Part shown: piece by piece, positions 1 through 8,045 of the stretch
How the letters are laid out: every line of letters starts with the position of its first letter
How positions within the stretch are numbered: position 1 is the first letter of the stretch
Assembly: GCA_037129695.1 (NCBI GenBank)
Contig: JBAXUL010000004.1
Coordinates: forward strand, 18,263 to 82,262
Direction: 5' to 3'
DNA length: 64,000 nt
Source: CAINVV01 sp037129695
Lineage (GTDB): Bacteria > Bacteroidota > Bacteroidia > Bacteroidales > Prolixibacteraceae
Position numbers and translations under genes: made by a program
The notes under the pieces: model-generated
The model's input: only the letters and a program-made list of their open reading frames with translations
Told to the model about the DNA's origin: nothing
Database searches by the model: none

Positions 1-2
1 AC

Positions 3-230
3 CTGCATGTTAAAAACTTCCTCGATTGCATGAAATCGAGGGAAAAACCGAATTGTGATATCGAAATCGGTGCTCACATTGCGAGGATTTCATCTCTGGG
101 GAATATTGCCTACCGGCTTGGACGGCAAGTCAATTGGGATGGCGACAAACAATGTTTCAAAAATGACCCCGAAGCTGATCAGCTGATGTTGGCCAACTAC
201 AGGGCTCCATGGGCTTTACCCAAAATTTAA
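3..230 (+). CDS. Gfo/Idh/MocA-family oxidoreductase, C-terminal end (5' partial)
   Basis: The open frame runs in from the left edge and stops at 230, so only about the last 75 residues are present and there is no reason to start it at the internal ATG at 30. The visible tail (HVKNFLDCMKSREKP, then IGAHIARISSLGNIAYRLGR, then a short segment ending WALPKI) is what I recognise as the C-terminus of NAD(P)-dependent Gfo/Idh/MocA sugar dehydrogenases. Members oxidise or reduce sugars and inositols. The neighbouring DUF1080 protein and HpcH/HpaI aldolase fit carbohydrate breakdown, but they are on the other strand. The substrate cannot be judged from the fragment. Confidence 0.7.
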   Translation: MHVKNFLDCMKSREKPNCDIEIGAHIARISSLGNIAYRLGRQVNWDGDKQCFKNDPEADQLMLANYRAPWALPKI

Positions 231-232
231 AT

Positions 233-305
233 GAAAAAAATCAAAGTTCCCAAAGTTTGTAACAACTATCTGGATGAATTAAAGTTGAAACTTTGGGAAC
301 TTTGA
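233..305 (-). terminator. Long-stem hairpin terminator for the DUF1080/aldolase unit
   Basis: An 18-bp perfect inverted repeat (arms 241-258 and 288-305, loop about 29 nt) lies just past the stop at 325 of the minus-strand DUF1080 gene. Read on the minus strand, the hairpin is followed by a run of seven T (the complement of the A-run at 234-240), as expected for an intrinsic terminator. On the plus strand it is not followed by a T-run, so it should act mainly on the minus-strand transcript. The arm sequence AAAGTTCCCAAAGTTT may belong to a dispersed repeat family. Confidence 0.6.
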
Positions 306-324
306 AATAATATACATTTGCTTG

Positions 325-915
325 TTATCTCTTCACCACCCGGTAATACAACTCCTTCGCTTCAATCTTCATTCCCGGGTTGTGTCCTTGTATGGCAAAA
401 TGACCGTTGGTATACTCTTTGTCATCATAGGTCATCACTAGTTTTCCATTGATCCAGAACTGGATGTGTTCACCGACTGCTTTGACATGGTACTCAAACC
501 ATTCGTTGTCCTTTGTCAGTAATTCAGTCGCCTTCCCGGTAGGTTTTCCAGGTTTCCAGAGCCATCCGGTATAAGCATCCTGACTATGGCAAATTTGCGC
601 CTCATAGCCGCGCGGGAATCCGTCGGGATTATCAGAAGGGACATTGGCACGAAAATACAACCCGCTGTTTCCGCCGCCTGAAACCCTAAACATACCCTTT
701 GCTTCAAAATTGGCACATGAAACATCCGTAAAAATATGTCCCATACCGCCTTCCCCCACTAAAATAGCATCCTGCACCTTCCATTTTGCCTTTCCGTGAA
801 CGGTCCACCCTTTCAGATCTTTACCATTAAACATTGATTTCCACTTTTTCGCCTCACTTCTGGCGGCAAAAAGGAGCATGAATACCACTAATACAAGCGC
901 TAATTTTCTTTGCAT
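325..915 (-). CDS. Secreted DUF1080 (3-keto-disaccharide hydrolase-type) protein
   Basis: The 196-residue protein is a single DUF1080 domain, a concanavalin-like beta-sandwich now linked to hydrolysis of 3-keto-glycosides. Family marks are visible: WKSMFNGKDLKGWTVHG after the signal, the GGGNSGLYFRAN stretch in the middle, GYEAQICH, then WFEYHVKAVG and FWINGKLVMTYDD near the end. I chose the ATG at 915 rather than the one at 987, because MQRKLALVL begins a clean signal peptide ending SEA, so the protein should be periplasmic or outside the cell. It lies 71 bp downstream of the aldolase gene and is probably co-transcribed with it. Exact substrate unknown. Confidence 0.82.
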   Translation of the reverse strand: MQRKLALVLVVFMLLFAARSEAKKWKSMFNGKDLKGWTVHGKAKWKVQDAILVGEGGMGHIFTDVSCANFEAKGMFRVSGGGNSGLYFRANVPSDNPDGFPRGYEAQICHSQDAYTGWLWKPGKPTGKATELLTKDNEWFEYHVKAVGEHIQFWINGKLVMTYDDKEYTNGHFAIQGHNPGMKIEAKELYYRVVKR

Positions 916-986
916 GGCATAATAATTATTTGTTGATAAGAATATCCTTCTGATTGATAGAGAATTACAAAATGATAGAGTCCCCA

Positions 987-1799
987 TTAAACCACATTCC
1001 CGGAATTATCAGATTGATGGCCGGTCACTCCTGCAGCTTCCTTAATGGCATTCATATCGGATTGTAATCGTTGTGAAAACAAGGCCAGGTCAGAACTGTG
1101 AATAATGAGGTTGATCCCTTCCTTCATCCACCTGATTTGCCTTTCCGGAGATTCTGAAAAATGAATGCCTACTGCCAGATTGTTTTGTCTGGCAATACGA
1201 ATTATCTTTTTAACCGCATCTTCGAAAACCGGATGATCGTATTGCTCAGGAAGACCAAGACTGATAGACAGATCATGCGGTCCGATAAAAACTGCATCCA
1301 GACCCCTGACAGCCAAAAGCTCCTCCAGGCGGTTAAGTGCCGGAACACTCTCAATGTTGGCGATACAAACATTTCCTTCATTCCATTTATCAAGGTATTG
1401 TTTGAGAGGGGGATCAATTCCGTCCTGATTTGCCAGAACTTTGTCAAGTAGTTCACCCTTCAAGGGCCGGTATTTCAAAGCACCGACCAGCTCCTCTATC
1501 TGATCAGGCCTTTCGAGATAAGGTGCAACTATTCCTTCTGCTCCGGCATCCATCATCTGGCAAGCCCGATAGGGATCGGGAGACGGAATCCGAACGATGG
1601 GGGCAATTCCCATTGCCCTGAATGTCTGACACATGCGTGCTATTTCCATCCGTTCCAGCGGAATATGTTCTGTATCAAGAAAAACAAAATCAAGTCCAGC
1701 ACGAAGGGCAATGGCTGGCCAGGTGGGAGAAGTCGAGGTAATGCAGGTACCATAGACGATCTGACCTGATTTGATTTTTTTCAGCAAAGTTTTTTCCAT
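987..1799 (-). CDS. HpcH/HpaI-family aldolase (2-keto-3-deoxy acid aldolase type)
   Basis: The 270-residue cytosolic TIM-barrel enzyme belongs to the metal-dependent class II HpcH/HpaI pyruvate aldolases, which cleave 2-keto-3-deoxy acids to pyruvate and an aldehyde. Catalytic residues seen in GarL and HpcH appear in order and at similar spacing: His45 in FLDTEHIPLE, Arg70 in PIVRIPSPD, the glycine-rich AGAEGIVAPYLE, metal-binding Glu149 in NIESVPALN and Asp175 in FIGPHDLSISLGL. Length is normal. It heads a likely two-gene unit with the secreted DUF1080 protein. The substrate could be a keto-deoxy-glucarate-like sugar acid, but this cannot be settled from sequence alone. Confidence 0.85.
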   Translation of the reverse strand: MEKTLLKKIKSGQIVYGTCITSTSPTWPAIALRAGLDFVFLDTEHIPLERMEIARMCQTFRAMGIAPIVRIPSPDPYRACQMMDAGAEGIVAPYLERPDQIEELVGALKYRPLKGELLDKVLANQDGIDPPLKQYLDKWNEGNVCIANIESVPALNRLEELLAVRGLDAVFIGPHDLSISLGLPEQYDHPVFEDAVKKIIRIARQNNLAVGIHFSESPERQIRWMKEGINLIIHSSDLALFSQRLQSDMNAIKEAAGVTGHQSDNSGNVV

Positions 1800-2369
1800 T
1801 TGTAATAGTAGTTAATAGTATATGCAGGACCTTAGTCCGCAACCGGTTTTCGGATTTCCTGATTGAATTTAAAATAATAAAACGGTTGCCAGAAAAAAAT
1901 ATTGTTCCAAAATTAATGAATAAACCTATTTCAGAGTGATGAACATCCAAATATTTCAAAATGATCCTATTCCAATCGAAATTCTTCTGAATGCAATAAT
2001 CAGGGCTATGAATGCAGGATCTATCAAACATTCCACCTATAATATATTGGCACGAACCCATCTCCTGAGGTTTTTACTTCCCGTGATTCTTCGGGGTACC
2101 CTATTTTTGTGCTACCTTTGCCCCATTATATTTAATTCGTTTAAAAATAATGATTCTGCTTTTCCCGCCCAATATCAGGAAACTCGTGAATCTGTTGACA
2201 GGACGGGGTTGATATTCTTACCGAAGTTCCCTTAATTGAAAAAAGAGATTGAGGTAAATGGTAAATAAACTGATTCATTGCGAGATTCATTTAAGAGAAT
2301 CTTCATTCGTGTCAATTCGTGAAACTTGTGGTTTTCGTTGGGTATAATTTGTAAAATTCGTGGTTTTTT
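1800..2369. other. 570-bp intergenic region without a supported gene
   Basis: This lies between the divergent aldolase and ABC-F genes and should hold both promoters. A 99-codon plus-strand frame (1936-2235) has no recognisable protein character and is not annotated. The last 65 bp carry repeated ATTCGTG words (2305-2311, 2315-2321, 2356-2362), the final copy reading into ATTCGTGGTTTTTT directly before the ABC-F start codon. Confidence 0.5.
2305..2369. repeat. ATTCGTG short-word repeat tract
   Basis: Three exact ATTCGTG words and a relaxed ACTTGTGGTTTT occur in 65 bp, two of the four being followed by GGTTTT. A related inverted pair, AAAACCACGAAT at 10532-10543 and ATTCGTG at 10560-10566, lies downstream of the second ammonium transporter. 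It looks like a dispersed non-coding sequence family; function unknown. Confidence 0.4.
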
Positions 2370-4310
2370 ATGATATCTGTTGAAGAATTATATGTTGAAT
2401 TTGGCGGTTTTGAGCTTTTCAAACAGGTCAGCTTTATTGTTAATCCCCGTGATCGTGTTGGACTGGCAGGAAGGAATGGCGCAGGAAAATCAACCCTTTT
2501 GAAAATATTTGCCGGCAAACAGATCCCAACATCCGGCAGAGTTGTTTCGCCCAAAGACGTAAAGATAGGTTACCTCCCCCAGCACATGGACACTACTGAT
2601 TCCAGTTCTGTGATTGAGGAAGCAGCACGGGCATTTGAAGAGATTCATATGCTTGAAAAACGCATTAACTTCCTCAGCAACGAACTTTCAGTCCGTGAGG
2701 ATTATGAGTCGGTCGAATACCACCAGATCATGGAAGAACTGCATGAAGTAAACGACCGATTTCACCTTCTTGGAGGCGGAAATTTTCATGCCAACATTGA
2801 ACAAACTTTAATTGGCCTTGGTTTTGACCGCAAGGATTTTGACCGTCCGACTTCCGAATTTTCAGGTGGATGGCGCATGCGAATTGAACTGGCTAAAATA
2901 TTATTGCAGAAACCACATGTTTTTCTGCTCGACGAGCCAACCAATCACCTTGATATTGAATCGATTCAATGGCTGGAGAAATTTCTGAAGGAATATGCCG
3001 GTGCCGTTGTACTGGTTTCCCACGATAGGGCTTTTTTGGATAATGTCACCAACCGGACTGTTGAAATAAGCCTTGGTAAAATATACGACTATAAGGTTAA
3101 TTATAGTAAATACCTGGAATTAAGGGTCGAAAGGCGTGAACAACAGATGGCATCATTCCGCAACCAGCAGAAGATGATTCAGGATACTGAAGATTTCATC
3201 GAAAGATTCCGTTATAAGGCAACAAAATCGGTGCAAGTCCAGTCTCGCATCAAACAACTGGATAAAGTTGACCGAATTGAAGTTGACGAGGAAGATACAC
3301 GATCAATGAACATCAGGTTTCCCCCTTCACCCAGATCCGGAACCGTTGTCTACAAGTCCGTTGGTGTTTCTAAAACTTATGGTGCGCTGCAGGTTTTGAA
3401 GGACATCGATCTGACCATCGAAAGAGGGGAAAAGATTGCATTTGTTGGTAAAAACGGCGAAGGCAAGACCACCATGGCCCGAATCATGATGCAGGACCTC
3501 CAATGCACTGGTGAACAGCAATTGGGTCACAATGTAAAAATCGGGTATTTCGCACAAAACCAGGCATCCCTTTTGGATGAGGAGCTAACTGCGCTGGAAA
3601 CCATTGATCAGATAGCAGTGGGTGATGTACGGACAAAAATAAGGGACATCCTGGGAGCATTTCTTTTTTCGGGGGAAGATGTGGATAAAAAGGTCAAGGT
3701 GCTGTCGGGCGGAGAAAGATCGCGACTGGCAATGATCCGATTATTACTTGAACCCGTCAATTTTCTGGTTTTGGATGAGCCTACCAACCATTTGGATATT
3801 CATTCAAAAGGAATCTTAAAAAAAGCACTTCTCGATTTTGACGGCACATTGCTGCTGGTTTCACACGACCGCGAATTCCTGGATGGACTTGTCAATGTCG
3901 TTTATGAATTCAAAGGCAAGAAAATCAAGCAACATCTGGGCGGCATCTATGAATTTCTCCAGAAAAAAGAGATGGATTCGCTCAGGGAACTGGAAATAAA
4001 TGCGCCCGTTAAACGGGATAAAAAAGAACCGGTTAAAGTGGTTTCAACCGTTTCATTCGAAGAGCGGAAAGAGATCAACAAGATGATCAGCAAACTTGAA
4101 AAACACATTTCTGATGTGGAGGCATACATATCCAAATTAGAAAATGAAATTACGATAACAGACATCTACATGAGTGATCACCCAGAAAAGGTAGACAGTG
4201 ATTTGCTCAATAAATATGAATCTACCAAAAAACAACTCGACCAGGAATTGGGAAAATGGGCTGATTTAAACAGTGAACTGGAAGAGTGGAACGCAAAAAA
4301 ACCTGAATAA
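2370..4310 (+). CDS. ABC-F family ATP-binding protein
   Basis: The 646-residue protein has two ABC ATPase domains in one chain, no membrane segments and a C-terminal coiled coil, the layout of ABC-F ribosome-associated ATPases. First half: Walker A GRNGAGKST at residues 34-42, signature FSGGWRMRIELAK, Walker B VFLLDEPTNHLD. Second half: GKNGEGKTT near residue 360, LSGGERSRLAMIRLLL, FLVLDEPTNHLD. A charged linker of about 80 residues separates the domains, and the last 100 residues (EERKEINKMISKLEKHI onward) are predicted helical. Such proteins act on translating ribosomes; some give antibiotic protection. I cannot tell a housekeeping Uup-like role from a resistance role, though Bacteroidota commonly carry a housekeeping copy of this length. 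RlmB follows after 9 bp. Confidence 0.9.
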   Translation: MISVEELYVEFGGFELFKQVSFIVNPRDRVGLAGRNGAGKSTLLKIFAGKQIPTSGRVVSPKDVKIGYLPQHMDTTDSSSVIEEAARAFEEIHMLEKRINFLSNELSVREDYESVEYHQIMEELHEVNDRFHLLGGGNFHANIEQTLIGLGFDRKDFDRPTSEFSGGWRMRIELAKILLQKPHVFLLDEPTNHLDIESIQWLEKFLKEYAGAVVLVSHDRAFLDNVTNRTVEISLGKIYDYKVNYSKYLELRVERREQQMASFRNQQKMIQDTEDFIERFRYKATKSVQVQSRIKQLDKVDRIEVDEEDTRSMNIRFPPSPRSGTVVYKSVGVSKTYGALQVLKDIDLTIERGEKIAFVGKNGEGKTTMARIMMQDLQCTGEQQLGHNVKIGYFAQNQASLLDEELTALETIDQIAVGDVRTKIRDILGAFLFSGEDVDKKVKVLSGGERSRLAMIRLLLEPVNFLVLDEPTNHLDIHSKGILKKALLDFDGTLLLVSHDREFLDGLVNVVYEFKGKKIKQHLGGIYEFLQKKEMDSLRELEINAPVKRDKKEPVKVVSTVSFEERKEINKMISKLEKHISDVEAYISKLENEITITDIYMSDHPEKVDSDLLNKYESTKKQLDQELGKWADLNSELEEWNAKKPE

Positions 4311-4319
4311 CAAGAAATT

Positions 4320-5063
4320 ATGGAAGACAAGAGTTTTGTTTTCGGATTACATTCCGCCATTGAAGCGATCAATGCAGGCAAAGAGATCGATCGTTTACTG
4401 ATCAGTAAAGGATTGCAGGGAGAACTTTATCAGGAACTGATGAGACTAATCAGAACCTATGAGATTCCTTTTCAACAGGTGCCAGTCGAACGCATCGATC
4501 GGGTAACCCGCAAAAACCACCAGGGAGTGATCGCCTTTATCTCACCCATTGCCTATCAGCCAATCACTGAGATTATACCTATGTTGTTCGAACAAGGGAA
4601 AAATCCGCTGATCCTCTTGCTGGACCGGATTACCGATGTAAGAAATTTTGGTGCGATTGCGCGTTCTGCTGAAGTTGCAGGGGTGGATGCCATCCTTATT
4701 CCGGAAAAAGGAGCGGCACAGATTAATGCGGATGCAATTAAAACCTCATCGGGAGCATTGCTAAAAATACCGGTATGCAGGGAAAAAAACCTGATCAATG
4801 CTGTACGTTTCCTGAAAAATTCAGGATTGAAAGTAATAGCTGCTTCAGAAAAAGGCGAATTGAACTACTTTAGCTGCGAAATGACACAGCCGCTGGTCAT
4901 TATGATGGGCTCAGAAGAGACCGGTATTGATTCGGGATTACTCAGGATCGCCGATGAATGGACTAAAATTCCTCAACTCGGAACCATTCAGTCCTTAAAT
5001 GTCTCAGTTGCCGCCGGAATTTTAATGTTTGAGGCCGTAAGACAAAGGATTCTGGCTTGCTAA
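4320..5063 (+). CDS. rlmB: 23S rRNA (guanosine-2'-O-)-methyltransferase RlmB (TrmH/SpoU family)
   Basis: The 247-residue SPOUT methyltransferase has an N-terminal L30e-like substrate-binding domain (FGLHSAIEAINAGKEIDRLL, then KNHQGVIAFISP) and a C-terminal knotted SAM domain. SpoU motif 1 is seen as DRITDVRNFGAIARSAEVAG, motif 2 as MMGSEETGID and motif 3 as IPQLGTIQSLNVSVAAGI, including the conserved Asn and Glu. Family knowledge assigns this type to 2'-O-methylation of a guanosine in 23S rRNA (G2251 in E. coli). The gene follows the ABC-F ATPase by 9 bp and precedes a strong terminator, so the two form a translation-related operon. Confidence 0.88.
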   Translation: MEDKSFVFGLHSAIEAINAGKEIDRLLISKGLQGELYQELMRLIRTYEIPFQQVPVERIDRVTRKNHQGVIAFISPIAYQPITEIIPMLFEQGKNPLILLLDRITDVRNFGAIARSAEVAGVDAILIPEKGAAQINADAIKTSSGALLKIPVCREKNLINAVRFLKNSGLKVIAASEKGELNYFSCEMTQPLVIMMGSEETGIDSGLLRIADEWTKIPQLGTIQSLNVSVAAGILMFEAVRQRILAC

Positions 5064-5080
5064 AAAGTACTGTTCAGAAT

Positions 5081-5114
5081 AAAAAGGGATGAAAAGCAAT
5101 TTTCATCCCTTTTT
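5081..5114 (+). terminator. Intrinsic terminator after rlmB
   Basis: A perfect 14-bp stem (5082-5095 with 5100-5113) closes a GCAA loop and ends in a T-run. It starts 18 bp after the rlmB stop codon and separates the ABC-F/rlmB operon from the nitrogen operon. Confidence 0.9.
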
Positions 5115-5129
5115 ATATTATTTTTACTA

Positions 5130-5249
5130 TACCCCCATATTTTTACACGTAAACCTATACAATTATAGGTTTTTTGCGTTATTACCCCCTATATTTTTCA
5201 TATTGTTTGTTAATTTAATATTAATTTGAACGATTACCCCTAATTTTTT
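5130..5249 (+). promoter_or_regulatory. Three phased C-rich direct repeats upstream of the nitrogen operon
   Basis: Three copies of a word near TACCCCCTATATTTTT are found at 5130-5145 (tacccccatattttta), 5183-5198 (taccccctatattttt) and 5235-5249 (tacccctaatttttt). Start-to-start spacing is 53 and 52 bp, about five helical turns, so all three face the same side of the DNA. The last copy overlaps the putative -33 element of the operon promoter. A weaker inverted match lies at 5292-5306. I infer an activator or repressor binding array for nitrogen control; the binding protein is unknown. Confidence 0.5.
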
Positions 5250-5280
5250 GATCAATGTGTCATTAAAATACTTAGTTTTG
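5247..5280 (+). promoter_or_regulatory. Candidate Bacteroidota-type promoter of the porin/P-II/amt operon
   Basis: TTTG at 5247-5250 and TAGTTTTG at 5273-5280 match the -33 TTG and -7 TAnnTTTG elements, with 22 bp between them, slightly longer than the usual 19-21. A start near 5287 would give a leader of about 110 nt before the porin ATG at 5401. Confidence 0.45.
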
Positions 5281-5400
5281 ATCCGTGGAGTAAAAAAACA
5301 GGGGTTGAAATAAGAAAAATGATATTTTTTATGAACACCCCCCCCATCAATCAAAAAGGAATTAAAAATAAGTTGAATATTAATCATTAATTTAAAAATC

Positions 5401-6060
5401 ATGAAAAACAAAAATCTACTTCTCGGTTTTGCACTTACAATCCTCTTTGCGATCAGTGTAAATGCACAGGAAAAAAGTCCCTGGACGATCGGCACAGACA
5501 TTTACAGCAGTTATGTATGGCGTGGAACAAAATTTGGATCAGGGCCAGCCATGCAACCGACCCTCAAATACACCAATGGTGGTTTTTCAATCGGAGGTTG
5601 GGGAAATTATTGCTTCTCAACCAGTGAAGCAACCGAATCAGATCTTTTTGCCAGCTATGCAGTTACCCTGGGAAAAAGTTCTTCTTTAACCATTAACCTG
5701 ACAGATTACTATTTCCCGGGAGCGACTGCACCATATTTTACTGGTAGCTCCCATTACTTCGAACCTCAGGTAAGTTTGGGCCTTGGCAAACTTTCACTAT
5801 CCGGAGCCTACATGTTTAATGCAGAGGACACCTACCTGGAGGCAGGATATGCTGCTGGTCCTATATCCTTATTTGTCGGAGCCGGGAATGGACAATATAC
5901 GAAAGATGCCAACTTCAGCTTATGTAATATTGGAATAAAATCAGGCACTGCCATCAAGATCAATGATCATTTTTCCATTCCGATCAATGGATCATTAATT
6001 CTTAATCCATCTACTGAGCAGTTCAACATTGTAGTTGGAATTACCCTTGCTAACCAGTAA
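5401..6060 (+). CDS. Outer-membrane beta-barrel, putative TorF-like porin
   Basis: The 219-residue protein starts with a clear signal peptide (MKNKNLLLGF onward, cleaved after VNAQ). The mature part is made of short alternating strands rich in Gly, Tyr and Ser and ends with a beta-strand (FNIVVGITLANQ), as expected of a small outer-membrane barrel. The opening IGTDIYSSYVWRG followed by QPTLKYTNGGFSIGGW resembles proteins named TorF-family putative porins, though this name is by eye only. It heads the operon with P-II and the ammonium transporter, which suggests a role in uptake of a small nitrogen compound across the outer membrane. Confidence 0.6.
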   Translation: MKNKNLLLGFALTILFAISVNAQEKSPWTIGTDIYSSYVWRGTKFGSGPAMQPTLKYTNGGFSIGGWGNYCFSTSEATESDLFASYAVTLGKSSSLTINLTDYYFPGATAPYFTGSSHYFEPQVSLGLGKLSLSGAYMFNAEDTYLEAGYAAGPISLFVGAGNGQYTKDANFSLCNIGIKSGTAIKINDHFSIPINGSLILNPSTEQFNIVVGITLANQ

Positions 6061-6100
6061 CAAAAATCCTATAATTTAATTACGAAAAAATTGAAAAGTC

Positions 6101-6454
6101 ATGAAAAAAATTGAAGCCATTATCAGGACATCCAAGTTCGAAGAAGTAAAAGATGCCTTACATGCCATCGACATAGATTTCTTTTCTTTCTGGGAAGCTA
6201 CAGGTGTAGGAAATGAAATGAAACAGGTACAACGTACCTATCGCGGAAATCACGGGAGTACCTCATTTATCCCTCGAAGGTTGCTTACAATCGTGGTCAG
6301 AGATCAAAATCTTCGCAAAACAGTGGATTGCCTTTTAAAAGTAGCCCACACGGGGGAAGTAGGTGATGGAAAAATATTTGTCTCGACCATAGAAGAGTCA
6401 TGGAGAATAAGAACAGGTGAGAGTGGAGATACATCACTGTTTGTAATGGACTAA
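6101..6454 (+). CDS. glnK: P-II family nitrogen regulatory protein lacking the uridylylation tyrosine
   Basis: The 117-residue protein matches P-II throughout: MKKIEAIIRTSKFEEVKDAL at the N-terminus, the T-loop region around residues 37-55, and TGEVGDGKIFV followed by RIRTGE near the end, which carries the ATP/2-oxoglutarate-binding residues. The T-loop reads YRGNHGSTSFIPRR where E. coli GlnB has YRGAEYMVDFLPK, so the position of Tyr51 is Gly and no uridylylation is expected. P-II trimers sense ATP/ADP and 2-oxoglutarate and block Amt channels by inserting the T-loop. The gene sits between the porin and amt, the usual glnK-amt pairing. Control is probably by ligand binding alone. Confidence 0.9.
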   Translation: MKKIEAIIRTSKFEEVKDALHAIDIDFFSFWEATGVGNEMKQVQRTYRGNHGSTSFIPRRLLTIVVRDQNLRKTVDCLLKVAHTGEVGDGKIFVSTIEESWRIRTGESGDTSLFVMD

Positions 6455-6506
6455 TTCTATTCCTATCCATCTTGATCATTCAAAAAACGTACAAAAAAAT
6501 TGAATT

Positions 6507-8045
6507 ATGATACTTAGCAAATACTTTGATAAAAAATCCTCGGCTGACCCAAAGGTCAGTATGAGTCGATCGGAAAAATGGGGTCTTTTCTTTACTGTTT
6601 TCGCAGGAAAAATGATTGGATTGGCCATCATTCTGATAGCGATGTTTACAATACCCGGATTGATCGGATTGTCTGCCAATGCAGCTGAAACTTACACTGC
6701 ACACGAAACAGCAGCAATTAATGCTATGAACACCATGTGGACACTGGTGGCTGCAGCGCTGGTCTTTGGAATGCAAGCAGGATTTGTGATGCTTGAAGCA
6801 GGATTTGCCAGAAAAAAAGAGACTGTTAATATATTGATTGAATGCGCACTAGATACAGCCATTTGTGGTGTTTTCTTCTGGGCAATCGGTTATGCCTTCA
6901 TGTTCAGCCATGGCAACGGATTCATCGGGTATAACTGGTTCTTCCTGCAGGGAGTGCCGCTGACCTACGAAGCAACAGGTGTTTCACTTCTTGCCCACTG
7001 GATCTTCCAGTTCGCTTTTGCCGATACGGCTTCCACCATCACATCCGGAGCTATGATTGGTCGCACAAGTTTTAGAGGCGATATTCTTTACAGCATTGGT
7101 GTTACAGGTTTTATCTATCCTATTATCGGTCACTGGGCCTGGGGTCCTGACGGATTTTTAGCAACCATGGGAAGTGCAGGCAACTTTATGCCTACCCTTG
7201 GTCAACCATTCCGCGATTTCGCAGGTTCTACGGTTGTTCACACCATCGGAGGAGTAGTTTCATTGGCAGGTGCCATTGTTCTGGGACCCCGGCTTGGACG
7301 TATCTTTCTTCGTGATGACAAGGAAAAAGGGGGTCTCCCCGCGCCTCACAGCTTACCACTTGCCACAATCGGAGCCTTCCTGCTTTGGTTTGGATGGTAT
7401 GGCTTCAACCCTGGAAGTACCCTTTCGGCTATGGATTTCTCAGGTATTGGCCGGGTTGCAGCAAATACCACCTTAGCTGCTTGTACCGGAGCACTAAGCG
7501 CAATGGCATTGGCCTTCTATTTTGGACTAACCAAAGGAAAATTTGACGTGGGATTCACATTAAATGGTTTGCTTGGTGGATTGGTTGCAATTACTGCACC
7601 ATGTTACTGGGTTTCTCCATTTGGATCAGTTATCATAGGTTTGATTGGTGGTGTTGTAGTCTTCGGCGGAGTTTATCTACTGGAATATTTAAGGGTTGAT
7701 GATCCAGTAGGAGCATTCTCAGTGCATGGATTGAATGGAATCTGGGGTACACTCTCGATTGGCTTGTTTGCCTGCGGAATGTATGGGGCAACAGGACCTA
7801 CAGGAGCCGACGACTCTTCACCTGTTACCGGGTTGTTTTATGGCGGTGGATTTGATGTTTTGAAGGCTCAAGCTATCGGCAGCTTCACAATAACTATAGT
7901 CACCTTTGCTGTAGCCATGCTGCTGATGTGGGTAGTCATGAAATTGCCACAACCATGGAGCCTGCGTGTTGAGGCTAAAGGGGAACTGGGAGAAGGCGGC
8001 ATCGACATGTTTGAACATGGCACGAGAGCCTATTACGACAACTAA
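6507..8045 (+). CDS. amt: Ammonium transporter Amt, long form
   Basis: The 512-residue inner-membrane protein has the Amt/MEP fold of about 11 helices. It has FGMQAGFVMLEAGFARKKE at the pore entry, the Asp-containing FAFADTASTITSGAMIGR, and the two pore histidines in STVVHTIGGVVSLAG and GAFSVHGLNGIWGT. The N-terminus carries an extra hydrophobic stretch ending GLSANAAE before the first Amt helix, probably a signal peptide as in other bacterial Amt proteins. It is the last gene of the porin/P-II/amt operon and should be gated by the P-II protein encoded just before it. A second Amt of a different subtype lies at 9101. Confidence 0.93.
   Translation: MILSKYFDKKSSADPKVSMSRSEKWGLFFTVFAGKMIGLAIILIAMFTIPGLIGLSANAAETYTAHETAAINAMNTMWTLVAAALVFGMQAGFVMLEAGFARKKETVNILIECALDTAICGVFFWAIGYAFMFSHGNGFIGYNWFFLQGVPLTYEATGVSLLAHWIFQFAFADTASTITSGAMIGRTSFRGDILYSIGVTGFIYPIIGHWAWGPDGFLATMGSAGNFMPTLGQPFRDFAGSTVVHTIGGVVSLAGAIVLGPRLGRIFLRDDKEKGGLPAPHSLPLATIGAFLLWFGWYGFNPGSTLSAMDFSGIGRVAANTTLAACTGALSAMALAFYFGLTKGKFDVGFTLNGLLGGLVAITAPCYWVSPFGSVIIGLIGGVVVFGGVYLLEYLRVDDPVGAFSVHGLNGIWGTLSIGLFACGMYGATGPTGADDSSPVTGLFYGGGFDVLKAQAIGSFTITIVTFAVAMLLMWVVMKLPQPWSLRVEAKGELGEGGIDMFEHGTRAYYDN

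Noticed and set aside
1690..2235. Open frames on both strands between the aldolase and ABC-F genes
   Set aside because: Neither shows a signal, domain or protein-like pattern, and the minus-strand one overlaps the aldolase N-terminus in another frame.
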